Assembly (NCBI GenBank): GCA_026394055.1
Contig: JAPKYZ010000021.1
Span: 214,986 to 278,985, forward strand
Origin: Acidobacteriota bacterium
GTDB lineage: Bacteria; Acidobacteriota; Terriglobia; Bryobacterales; Bryobacteraceae
DNA length: 64,000 nucleotides
Direction: 5' to 3'
Part shown: positions 45,516-53,048 of the stretch, piece after piece
Layout of the letters: every line of letters begins with the position of its first letter
Position numbering within the stretch: position 1 is the first letter of the stretch
The notes under the pieces: generated by a model
Database searches by the model: none
The model's input: only the letters and a program-made list of their open reading frames with translations
What the model was told of the DNA's origin: nothing
Translations under genes and position numbers: made by a program

Positions 45516-45884
45516 ATGACGGAAAGCACGCTCAACCAAACCTTCGCCGCCTTGGCCGACCCCACGCGCCGGGCCATGCTGGCTCGTCTCTCCCGGGGAG
45601 AGGCCAATGTGTCGGAGCTGGCGCAGCCGTTCCTCCACAGCATGAGCCTGCCCGCCATCACTAAACACGTCAAGGTGCTGGAGCGGGCCGGGCTGATCAC
45701 CAAGTCCAAGGACGCCCAATGGCGGCCCTGCAAGCTGCGCGGTGCCGGGCTGCGGGTGGCGGCCGATTGGGTGGAGCAGTACAGGATGTTCTGGGAAGAG
45801 AGTTTTGATCGCCTGGACGCCTATCTCAAAGAAACAGCCGGGAAGAAGAGTACGAAGGATAAAGCCGATGGCCTCACCAAGTAA
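45516..45884 (+). CDS. ArsR-family winged-helix repressor
   Basis: The 122-residue protein has the ArsR/SmtB winged helix: TFAALADPTRRAMLARLSRGEANVSELAQPF, recognition helix SLPAITKHVKVLERAGLI, then the wing. It lacks the ELCVCDL metal-binding cysteines of metal sensors, so it is the metal-independent type found beside SRPBCC (AHSA1) genes. It overlaps the SRPBCC gene start by 17 bases and has a strong promoter with an operator palindrome, so it probably represses its own operon until an unknown signal appears. Confidence 0.93.
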   Translation: MTESTLNQTFAALADPTRRAMLARLSRGEANVSELAQPFLHSMSLPAITKHVKVLERAGLITKSKDAQWRPCKLRGAGLRVAADWVEQYRMFWEESFDRLDAYLKETAGKKSTKDKADGLTK

Positions 45885-46827
45885 GTCGAACGAGTTGAAG
45901 ATCTCCCGGCGCTACGACGCGTCCGTGGAAGCGGTCTGGGATGCCTGGACCGATCCCGATCAGGTTTCCCGCTGGTGGGGCCCGCGCGGGTTCACGCTCA
46001 CCACGCACAGCAAGGATCTGCGCCCCGGCGGCACCTGGGTCTACACCATGCATGGTCCCGATGGCACGGACTATCCCAACATCACTTACTATCATGAGGT
46101 CCGCGAGCGGGAGTTACTGGTGTATGACCATGGCGCGAGTGAGGGCAAGCCACCCATGTTCCGTGTGACCGTGACCTTTCAAGCGTCCGGCGATCAGACA
46201 GCGATGGAGATGACCATGACGCTGCCCACGCCCGAGGCGGCGGAAGAGGCGCGCAAGTTCGTCAAGCGGGCGGGTGGGGAAGCCACCTGGGATCGCCTGG
46301 CAGAGTACCTGGAGCACGGCTCCTCCGGCAAGGAAGTGTTCGTCATCAACCGCTCCTTCGACGCGCCAGTGGAGCGGGTGTTTGAGATGTGGACCAACCC
46401 GCAGCATCTGGCCCAATGGCTGCCCCCGGGCGGGATGCAGATGGAGGTCGTGCGCGGCGAAATCAAACCCGGCGGAAGCATCATCATGCGGATGCATGGC
46501 GGGACTTTCGAGCTCTTCTCCCGGGCGGAGTATCGCGAAATCAGCCGCCGCCGGATCGTCTACACGCAACAGTTCGTCGACCAGCATGAGCGCATCTCGC
46601 GCCATCCCTTCGCGCCCACGTGGCCGGAGACGATGTTGACCACCATCACCCTCACCCCGGAAGGCGCAGACCGCACGCGCGTCACCATCTTCTGGGAGCC
46701 CTACGGCCAGACCTCGCCGGCTGAGGTCGACGCCTTCATCAAGGAGCGGGGCGGCATGACCAAGGGCTGGACCGGGTCGTTCGACAAGCTGGAAGAGGTG
46801 TTGGCGGGTACGGAGGCCGCGCGGTAG
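45868..46827 (+). CDS. Double SRPBCC (AHSA1-like) domain protein
   Basis: ATG 45868 overlaps the end of the ArsR gene; the product is 319 residues. Two SRPBCC/AHSA1 folds are joined in tandem: the first from SRRYDASVEAVWDAWTDPDQVSRWWGP (about residue 11), the second from NRSFDAPVERVFEMWTNPQHLAQWLPP (about residue 160). Each has the strands GGTWVYTMHGPDG or GGSIIMRMHGG. These START-like folds bind hydrophobic ligands in a deep pocket. Most ArsR-linked relatives have one domain; here two are fused. It may bind or modify the ligand sensed by the operon. Confidence 0.9.
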   Translation: MASPSKSNELKISRRYDASVEAVWDAWTDPDQVSRWWGPRGFTLTTHSKDLRPGGTWVYTMHGPDGTDYPNITYYHEVRERELLVYDHGASEGKPPMFRVTVTFQASGDQTAMEMTMTLPTPEAAEEARKFVKRAGGEATWDRLAEYLEHGSSGKEVFVINRSFDAPVERVFEMWTNPQHLAQWLPPGGMQMEVVRGEIKPGGSIIMRMHGGTFELFSRAEYREISRRRIVYTQQFVDQHERISRHPFAPTWPETMLTTITLTPEGADRTRVTIFWEPYGQTSPAEVDAFIKERGGMTKGWTGSFDKLEEVLAGTEAAR

Positions 46828-46863
46828 CCTCGCGCACCGGACGCACGCAAGCTGAGAACCGCA

Positions 46864-46912
46864 CGGCGGGGTGGGCGCAAGAGGGCCCGCTCCCTTTCGG
46901 GTCACCCCGCCG
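46864..46912 (+). terminator. Hairpin after the ArsR-SRPBCC operon
   Basis: CGGCGGGGTG (46864..46873) pairs perfectly with CACCCCGCCG (46903..46912) over 10 bp around a 29-base loop, 37 bases past the SRPBCC stop. There is no U-run, so it is only a possible terminator or mRNA 3' end. Confidence 0.4.
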
Positions 46913-46947
46913 GACGGCACCGCGAGAGCATTCTTCTGATAAATTCC

Positions 46948-46996
46948 GTTGACAGTGTCTACTTTTTCGTATAGTCTCCTAGTAGACACTGTCAAC
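46948..46996. promoter_or_regulatory. Two inverted TetR-type operators
   Basis: GTTGACAGTGTCTACT (46948..46963) and its exact reverse complement (46981..46996) flank 17 bases. Each arm is itself a quasi-palindrome GTnGACAnTGTCnAC, like operators of TetR-family repressors, with centres 34 bases apart. A TTGACA is inside the left arm and TATAGT at 46970..46975 is a possible -10 at 15-base spacing. The right arm ends one base before the ATG at 46998. No TetR-type gene is in the window. Confidence 0.6.
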
Positions 46997-46997
46997 T

Positions 46998-47567
46998 ATG
47001 GTTTCTCCAAAACTTCTGATCACGCCCCTCCTGCTGGCCACCCTGGGGCGAGCGCACGCGCAAACGCCCCCGGCCTACCAGCCGCCCAACCTGAAGACGG
47101 TCCTGTTTGCCGGATTCTCGTCGGTGAGCTTCAAGCCCGGCACCAATCTCGACCGCGTCTCCTTGAACGGCTGGTCCGCCTCCATTACCAACTACCAGTT
47201 CTTTGAACGGTGGGGGTTAGCGGCCGAATTCGAGGGCGGCGGCAAGGACGGCACCAGCCAGATGAGTTATCTGTTTGGCGGAACCTTCCGCGCCCTCCAA
47301 CGAAAGCGGTTCGCGCTAACGGGCCGAATCCTGGCCGGCGCCACCCGGTGGGACCCGGACGCCCCCGTCACCGGCGCCTTCCGGACACAGACGGCGTTCA
47401 CCGTCGGCTTCGGACAAGCGATTGACCTGAAGTTCTCCGAGAACCTTGCCCTGCGGGTCCAACCAGACATCCGCTTCATCCGCTTTGAGGACCCGAGCGG
47501 CGCGACGAAGACCTCACTGGTGAGGCCGTTCGCGGTCGGCGTGGTCTACCAGTTCGGACGCCGATGA
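46998..47567 (+). CDS. Outer-membrane beta-barrel protein, unknown
   Basis: The 189-residue protein has a signal peptide (about 1-22, ending AHA) and a mature part of alternating beta strands (VLFAGFSSVSF, WGLAAEFEGG, FALTGRILAGATRW, AFTVGFGQAIDLKF, LALRVQPDIRFIRF) ending VGVVYQFGRR, as in small outer-membrane barrels of the OmpW/OmpX kind. The ATG lies two bases after the double operator and has no Shine-Dalgarno site, so the mRNA is nearly leaderless or a later codon is the start. Function unknown; the operators suggest it is induced by a small molecule. Confidence 0.72.
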   Translation: MVSPKLLITPLLLATLGRAHAQTPPAYQPPNLKTVLFAGFSSVSFKPGTNLDRVSLNGWSASITNYQFFERWGLAAEFEGGGKDGTSQMSYLFGGTFRALQRKRFALTGRILAGATRWDPDAPVTGAFRTQTAFTVGFGQAIDLKFSENLALRVQPDIRFIRFEDPSGATKTSLVRPFAVGVVYQFGRR

Positions 47568-47813
47568 GTCTGGCTGGCGGCGATCACCCTCGGTAGAGCG
47601 CGGACTCGTCGGCAACAAAGGGCGCGCTCCAATGGGGGGACGTGGCCTGTTGGCGGCGATCAGCCTCACCCCGGAGAGCGAGCGCCGCACGCGCCGTCCG
47701 GATTCTGGCCGCCCGCAGGCAGCCGGTGCTGAGCCTCGCGCCCCACCAAGAGGAGACTAACTCCGGGTGCGATGGTGTAGCATTTGATCAAGCCGCTCAA
47801 CCGGAACAATCCC

Positions 47814-48458
47814 ATGAAACTCCGCCATCTCGTACCATCCGTGAGCCGTTGGCTCTTGTCCGTGGGCGCCCTCTTGTTGGCGGCCGGCCCCGCGTCAAGC
47901 GCTGACCTCGCAAAGTTCAGGCGCATCGAGCCCCAGTTCATCGCGGCACTGGGAGCCCCCACGGCCACCTCCGGCAACGGCGCGCAATCATGGGGCTTGT
48001 GGACCCTGGACCCCGGCCCGCGGGGGGTTCGGCTGGACCAGTACCCTCAATTGAAGGTGACCGGCGTGGCGCCAGCGCAGTGGAAGTTCGACGCCTCCGA
48101 TTGGTGGCTGGAAGAACATGGCTTGATCATGGAGAATCCGACGTTCCCGCTGCGCGCTGGGAAATACCTCGTTACGGGTGACCGCGATGTGACGGCCGTG
48201 CTGACCGTTCACCCCAAGGACAAGGACGGCAACCAGCGCTGGGAACTCGCCGACAACGCGACCCTCTACGATGTCACCCACCTCGGCTGCCGTTCCGCCC
48301 GCTATACGCCTGCACAGGGTGCGATGGCGTGTTCACCGGCGAACGCGACAACCAAAGGTTTCCCGGTAACTCCGGGGGCAGCCATGCCTGCCGTGAACGG
48401 CTGCAATAAGCAGGAATACATCGTTCTGATCGTCGTGGGCCTGCCTGTCACCCACTAA
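47814..48458 (+). CDS. Secreted protein of unknown function
   Basis: ATG 47814 (GGAA eight bases upstream) gives a 214-residue product with a long signal peptide that ends about residue 30 (GPASSA). The mature part holds Trp-rich segments (SWGLWTLDPGPRGVRL, WKFDASDWWLEEHG) and two pairs of cysteines in the last third (HLGCRSARY, GAMACSPA, VNGCNKQEY), so disulfides are likely. The C-terminal hydrophobic strand YIVLIVVGLPV may be buried or membrane-associated. I do not recognise the family. The 246-base gap before it holds nothing I can identify. Confidence 0.65.
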   Translation: MKLRHLVPSVSRWLLSVGALLLAAGPASSADLAKFRRIEPQFIAALGAPTATSGNGAQSWGLWTLDPGPRGVRLDQYPQLKVTGVAPAQWKFDASDWWLEEHGLIMENPTFPLRAGKYLVTGDRDVTAVLTVHPKDKDGNQRWELADNATLYDVTHLGCRSARYTPAQGAMACSPANATTKGFPVTPGAAMPAVNGCNKQEYIVLIVVGLPVTH

Positions 48459-48601
48459 GTGGCAGTGCGCAGGCGTTCCCAACCGCGTGCGAAGACCGCC
48501 GCATTTGCCGTCCCGCGGCCATCGCCAACCCTCGCGACTGGTGCTGACGCAGGGGCGCGTCCGTAAGTAACGGCCGACAATTCGGCGGCGTTAGACACCT
48601 T

Positions 48602-50590
48602 TCAGTTTGCGCCGGACGCCTTAGAAGCCGTAACCGCACTGCTGGTGGCAATAGAATCATTGCTGACCTTGCTCACAGGGGCATCGATAGATGACGGGAT
48701 TACTACGCCAAACGTCTGCGGCAATCGACCACGGTTACCACTTGGAATCAGACCACTCGTGACCCGTGTTTCGATCTCTGTGCCGTCAGAACACGCAAAA
48801 AATATGGTGTACGGAGCGACGCCATCGTTACTGCGTCTTCGGCGTTGGACATCTTGGTAGGTCCCCTTTGAACGTGGCGAAATATGGCTTTCGAAGGTTT
48901 GCCCTTTAATCCAGTCCACCGTGACTTTGTCGGGTGGCCGCTTCAGGAGGGCTACGAATGAGGTGTTGCAGTCAACGATGCGATCGTCATTATCGAGGCG
49001 GCAGTAAGCTGTGGTTGCGCCGTACATCACACCATCAAACACGTCGAAAGCACTTTGCCAACCGGACCGATTCTGAACCTCCAGCTGCCACGATAGTACA
49101 ACCACGAAGAAGGCAATCATCAGAAGAATGATAGAGCTGAAGCCGATCACCGATGTGATTTGAGAAAAGCGCCCCAAATTCAGGTTGCAGAGTAAGAACT
49201 CAGCCCGGAGTGTGTTGTTTCCTGCAGCCACTGGTGAATTGATAGGCACCGAAAAGCTAATTGGAGCTGTTCCTTCACCTGTAATCACTTTGTACGGATA
49301 GGTTATCAGCTCCATCGCACTGGCTCGCTTTACCTCATGTTCAGGTCGCGAAAACGTGTTGATGTTACCCACTACTGTTGAAAGATCCCCCGAACTCATT
49401 GCTATTCGCAGGTTTCGCATCAAATTAGCCTGCACCTCGTCCAGCGAAACATCACCCGGGCTATTCTTCGGCTTGCAATCAATCTTTCCCTGAAATCCTA
49501 TGTCGCATGTAACTTCTTGACGGTCGGCGCCAAATGATCTAAGCTTCTCTTTCAATTGGAAGCTGATCGGGCTGTTGACGCGCAAGTCAAAGCATAACGC
49601 GGCATCGCTGTGGCCGTTGTATCTCACTGCCCTCGAAATCGTGATCACGACTCCAAAGCCTCCAATGTCCAAGTAGGGCTGCGATACGTAGAAAACATCT
49701 TTGATCTTGCCGCTGACGTTCGCTAGTTGCTGTGGCTCGCCTCGCTGGAAAGCTTGGACGAAGTACGGTCTGCTCGGGAAGAACGTAGTGGCACGAAAGA
49801 GATTCTGGTAAACAATACGTTGATTCTTACCTGAATAGTTAACGATTCTATTCACACCATTCTTCGTAACGTAATAAACTTGGACCGGGTACTCTTCAAG
49901 TCCCACACGGAGCTTCTGCACATCGTGACTAAATAACGGAATTTTCGGAAACTGGGCTAAACCTTCTGACGCGCGCCGTGAGATTTCGATATCGTCGGCG
50001 ATAACAGGGTCAGCCTGGAGAGCCGAATAGAGAAGCTTCTGGCCGGCGGCTGAACGATTGAAGATCTCGGTATAGACGTCTTTGTCAAAGCGAGCACGCA
50101 AAAGCTTTAAGGGAAAGAACAGATACCCTGGATCTTGGCTGTCCGTCAGAATGGCGTTCTGAGACCGCTGTCCCCACTCTTTACCCACGCCGTTGGGTAT
50201 CGAGACATGAACATCGTCGGGGCTCGACTCGTCATGTCTGCGGCTGAAGATCTGATGGAGGTCATTTAGGCGATCGGTGAATTCCGTTGAAATTGTGGCC
50301 TCCCGAACCAGCGATGATAGATCGTCATCGACGGCCGACAGTATGAAAGCCTCAAGCACTTTGAATCTTTGCGGTGTGTCCTCCATTTCGGCCCTTACCG
50401 TGGAGGAGACTATCTCCTGATAACGATCAACTCGCTCGATGTAAATGCTCGCCGTGACGAATGCGAGGACAGTCAATACACCGGCAATGGCGATGCGCAA
50501 TGGGTGAGTCTCGAAAAGTGCACTCGCTGCTTCAACGAGCCGACCGCCTGCAGCGAGTAGCGCCTTACCAACCAGTTCTGGAAAAGCCAT
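48602..50590 (-). CDS. Membrane-anchored Cache/PAS sensor without output domain; atypical low GC
   Basis: The 662-residue protein has two transmembrane helices (about residues 31-50 and 480-502) with a ~430-residue extracytoplasmic sensor between them, in the size range of a double-Cache domain (YFFPLKLLRARFDK, YVSQPYLDIGGFGVVITISRAV). After the second helix comes a PAS-like segment (FDVFDGVMYGATTAYCRLDNDDRIVDCNTSFVALL). No kinase, cyclase or methyl-accepting domain follows, so it must signal through a partner, or it has lost its output. By eye the gene is about half GC, far below its neighbours, indicating recent transfer. It has a consensus TATAAT promoter and a good GGAG ribosome site. Confidence 0.72.
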   Translation of the reverse strand: MAFPELVGKALLAAGGRLVEAASALFETHPLRIAIAGVLTVLAFVTASIYIERVDRYQEIVSSTVRAEMEDTPQRFKVLEAFILSAVDDDLSSLVREATISTEFTDRLNDLHQIFSRRHDESSPDDVHVSIPNGVGKEWGQRSQNAILTDSQDPGYLFFPLKLLRARFDKDVYTEIFNRSAAGQKLLYSALQADPVIADDIEISRRASEGLAQFPKIPLFSHDVQKLRVGLEEYPVQVYYVTKNGVNRIVNYSGKNQRIVYQNLFRATTFFPSRPYFVQAFQRGEPQQLANVSGKIKDVFYVSQPYLDIGGFGVVITISRAVRYNGHSDAALCFDLRVNSPISFQLKEKLRSFGADRQEVTCDIGFQGKIDCKPKNSPGDVSLDEVQANLMRNLRIAMSSGDLSTVVGNINTFSRPEHEVKRASAMELITYPYKVITGEGTAPISFSVPINSPVAAGNNTLRAEFLLCNLNLGRFSQITSVIGFSSIILLMIAFFVVVLSWQLEVQNRSGWQSAFDVFDGVMYGATTAYCRLDNDDRIVDCNTSFVALLKRPPDKVTVDWIKGQTFESHISPRSKGTYQDVQRRRRSNDGVAPYTIFFACSDGTEIETRVTSGLIPSGNRGRLPQTFGVVIPSSIDAPVSKVSNDSIATSSAVTASKASGAN

Positions 50591-50637
50591 TAGATCTCCA
50601 ATTAACCGAGTGTCGTGTGCTCACCTACGAGAATGGA

Positions 50638-50667
50638 ATTATATGCGAAACCCGGACGGTGCCGCAA
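50638..50667 (-). promoter_or_regulatory. Promoter of the low-GC sensor gene
   Basis: On the minus strand TTGCGG (50667..50662) and a perfect TATAAT (50643..50638) are 18 bases apart. The start would be about 50631 with a ~40-base leader before the ATG at 50590. The rest of the gap 50591..50871 shows no gene or RNA that I can support. Confidence 0.55.
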
Positions 50668-50871
50668 CGGCGTCTAGGAAGATGGTTCTGTCCGATTTGT
50701 TACCGGATGGCGCGCCATCCGGAAGCTGGACTCTGGCCAAGGCGTTCCTTAGGTACCGGCAGGGTATCGAAGGTTCGACACAACGCTTATTGGGTTGGTT
50801 GAACAGCGACAGCGCACATCCACCGCATTCGTAAAGAGTGAATCCCGCACCAGCAAGCCCATCGCGCTCTA

Positions 50872-51603
50872 ATGGAGAACGTGGGGCGACGCCTAGGGCA
50901 GCATTTCTTAAAGAGTGAGTCCGCACTCCGGCGGACGGCGGAGGCGGCGTGCCCGGATCAGGCGCAGCTGGAGCCGCTGGTGATCGAGATCGGCCCCGGG
51001 CGCGGGGCGTTGACGCAACATCTGGTAAGTCGCTGCCAGCGGCTGATTGCCATTGAAGTGGACCCGCCGCTCGCCGCCCACATCCGGGAGAAGTTCCCCA
51101 CTGTCGAGGTGGTGGAGGCCAGCGTCCTGGATGTCGATCTGGGCCAGTGGGGGCCGGCGGTGATTGCGGGGAATCTGCCGTACTACATCACGTCGCCCAT
51201 CATTGAGCAGACGCTGCAAGCTCCGTTTCTGCGGGCGGTGTTTTTGGTGCAGAAAGAAGTGGCCGTGCGGCTGACGGCGGCTTCCGGGTCTCGCGACTAT
51301 GGCTATCTGTCGGTGGCCACGCAGTCCCAGGCCAAGGTGGATTATTGCTTTACGGTTCCCGCGAAGGCGTTCGCGCCGCCGCCCAAGGTGGATTCGGCGG
51401 TGGTCCGGCTTTCTCCCGGCGGCACCCGCGAAGCTGAGTTTCTGAAGTTTGCCAGCGCCTGCTTCCGGCAGAAGCGCAAGATGCTCCGCAATAATCTGGC
51501 GGAGGGCTACCCGGCCATTGCGGACGCTCCGGAGGCGACGCTGCGGGCGGAGCAGCTGACCGTGCCGCAATTGCAGGCGCTTTGGCGCAGGCTGGTATCC
51601 TGA
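50872..51603 (+). CDS. ksgA: 16S rRNA adenine-N6,N6-dimethyltransferase
   Basis: The 243-residue enzyme dimethylates two adjacent adenines near the 3' end of 16S rRNA during small-subunit assembly. RRLGQHFLKSE opens the fold, IEIGPGRGALTQHL is the SAM site, NLPYYITSPI the catalytic NLPY motif, and PPKVDSAVVRL the family's later segment. It starts a run of eight co-directional genes with small gaps or overlaps (gltX follows after 11 bases). Confidence 0.95.
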   Translation: MENVGRRLGQHFLKSESALRRTAEAACPDQAQLEPLVIEIGPGRGALTQHLVSRCQRLIAIEVDPPLAAHIREKFPTVEVVEASVLDVDLGQWGPAVIAGNLPYYITSPIIEQTLQAPFLRAVFLVQKEVAVRLTAASGSRDYGYLSVATQSQAKVDYCFTVPAKAFAPPPKVDSAVVRLSPGGTREAEFLKFASACFRQKRKMLRNNLAEGYPAIADAPEATLRAEQLTVPQLQALWRRLVS

Positions 51604-51614
51604 AAGTTCCCACC

Positions 51615-53048
51615 ATGGTTCGAGTTCGTTTTGCTCCTTCACCCACCGGCTATCTGCACATCGGATCGGCCCGCACGTTTATTTTCAATTGGCTGTACGC
51701 CCGCAAGACCGGCGGCACGATGATTCTGCGCCTGGACGACACCGATGTTGAGCGCAACACGGATGCCAGCGTGCAGTCGATCTATGACGGCTTGAACTGG
51801 CTGGGCCTGAACTGGGACGAGTTCTACCGCCAGTCAGACCGGCTGGACCTGCACCAGAAGTCGGCCTGGGCGATCTACGAAAAAGGCATGGCCTACCGCG
51901 ACTTCACGCCCGCCCACCAGGGCGACGAAGAGCGTGGGCACGAAGGTGGCCCCTGGTTGTTTAATGCGGACGCTCGGGCGATGTCGCAGGAAGAAAGCGA
52001 CCGTCGCGCGGCGGCGGGTGAGCCGTTTGTGCTGCGCTTCAAGGTGCCTCGCAACGGTGGCCACAAGGTGAAGTTCGCCGATCAGGTCTATGGCCTGCAG
52101 GAGAAGGAAGCCGACGACATCGAGGATTTCGCGCTGCTGCGGTCGAACGGCATGCCGACGTATCACTTGGCCTCCTGCGCCGATGATGCGGATTTGCGGA
52201 TCACCAACATTGTCCGCGGGCAGGACCATCTGTCGAACACGTTTAAGCACGTGCTGATCTTCCAGGCGCTGGGCGATAACCTTGCCGATGCGATGCCGCA
52301 GTTTGCGCATCTGCCGCTGCTGGTGGCTCCGGATGGCGCAAAGCTTTCGAAGCGCAAGCACGGCCCGGTGGTGAGCGTCACGACGTATCGCGATGCCGGC
52401 TTTTTGCCGCATAGCTATGTGAATTTCTTGTGCCTGCTCGGCTGGTCCCCCAAGGACAACCGGGAGCAGATGTCGCGCGACGAACTGGTGGCGGCGTTTA
52501 GCTTTGAAGGCGTCAACCGGTCGAATGCGACGGTCAACTTCTCTGATGCGGACCCGATCGACCCCAAGGCACTGTGGCTGAATTCGCAGCATCTGCGGAC
52601 CTGCCCGGTGGCTGAGCTCGCTGAGCCCGTGCGGGCGGCGCTGACGGCCGCGGGTTTGGGCGTGCCTTACGACGAGGCGTGGTTCCTGGCGACCATCGAC
52701 CTGATCCGCGCGCGCTACACGACGCTCCACGATTTCCCCGCCAAGGGCCGCGCCTACTTTGCGGACGATTTTGAGATGACGCCGGAGGCGCTGGTGAAGC
52801 TGGACGCGCCGCAAGCTCGGGAGCTGTGCCGCGAATTGGGTGCGCGGCTGGAGGCGGAAACGGAGTTCACGGAAGCCAGCGTCGAAGCGGCGCTCCGCAA
52901 GCTCTGCGAGGAGCGCGGTGTGAAGGCTGGAGTTTTGATCAATGGGTCCCGCGCGGCGTTGTCCGGGCAGGCCGTCGGCCCCAGCGCCTTCCACTTGTTT
53001 GTGGCGGTGGGCCAGGAGCGGGCAATTGCGAGGTTGAAGCGCGCATGA
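51615..53048 (+). CDS. gltX: Glutamyl-tRNA synthetase
   Basis: ATG 51615 gives a 477-residue class-I synthetase. VRFAPSPTGYLHIGSARTF contains the HIGH-type motif (HIGS), and APDGAKLSKRKHG holds the KMSKS equivalent (KLSKR). It charges tRNA-Glu and, if asparaginyl/glutaminyl pathways use it, also tRNA-Gln. The stop overlaps the ATG of the carbamoyltransferase gene (ATGA). Confidence 0.96.
   Translation: MVRVRFAPSPTGYLHIGSARTFIFNWLYARKTGGTMILRLDDTDVERNTDASVQSIYDGLNWLGLNWDEFYRQSDRLDLHQKSAWAIYEKGMAYRDFTPAHQGDEERGHEGGPWLFNADARAMSQEESDRRAAAGEPFVLRFKVPRNGGHKVKFADQVYGLQEKEADDIEDFALLRSNGMPTYHLASCADDADLRITNIVRGQDHLSNTFKHVLIFQALGDNLADAMPQFAHLPLLVAPDGAKLSKRKHGPVVSVTTYRDAGFLPHSYVNFLCLLGWSPKDNREQMSRDELVAAFSFEGVNRSNATVNFSDADPIDPKALWLNSQHLRTCPVAELAEPVRAALTAAGLGVPYDEAWFLATIDLIRARYTTLHDFPAKGRAYFADDFEMTPEALVKLDAPQARELCRELGARLEAETEFTEASVEAALRKLCEERGVKAGVLINGSRAALSGQAVGPSAFHLFVAVGQERAIARLKRA

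Noticed and set aside
47575..47670. Two similar TGGCGGCGATCA..CCTC stretches
   Set aside because: Short, diverged and without a structure; probably leftover coding-like sequence.
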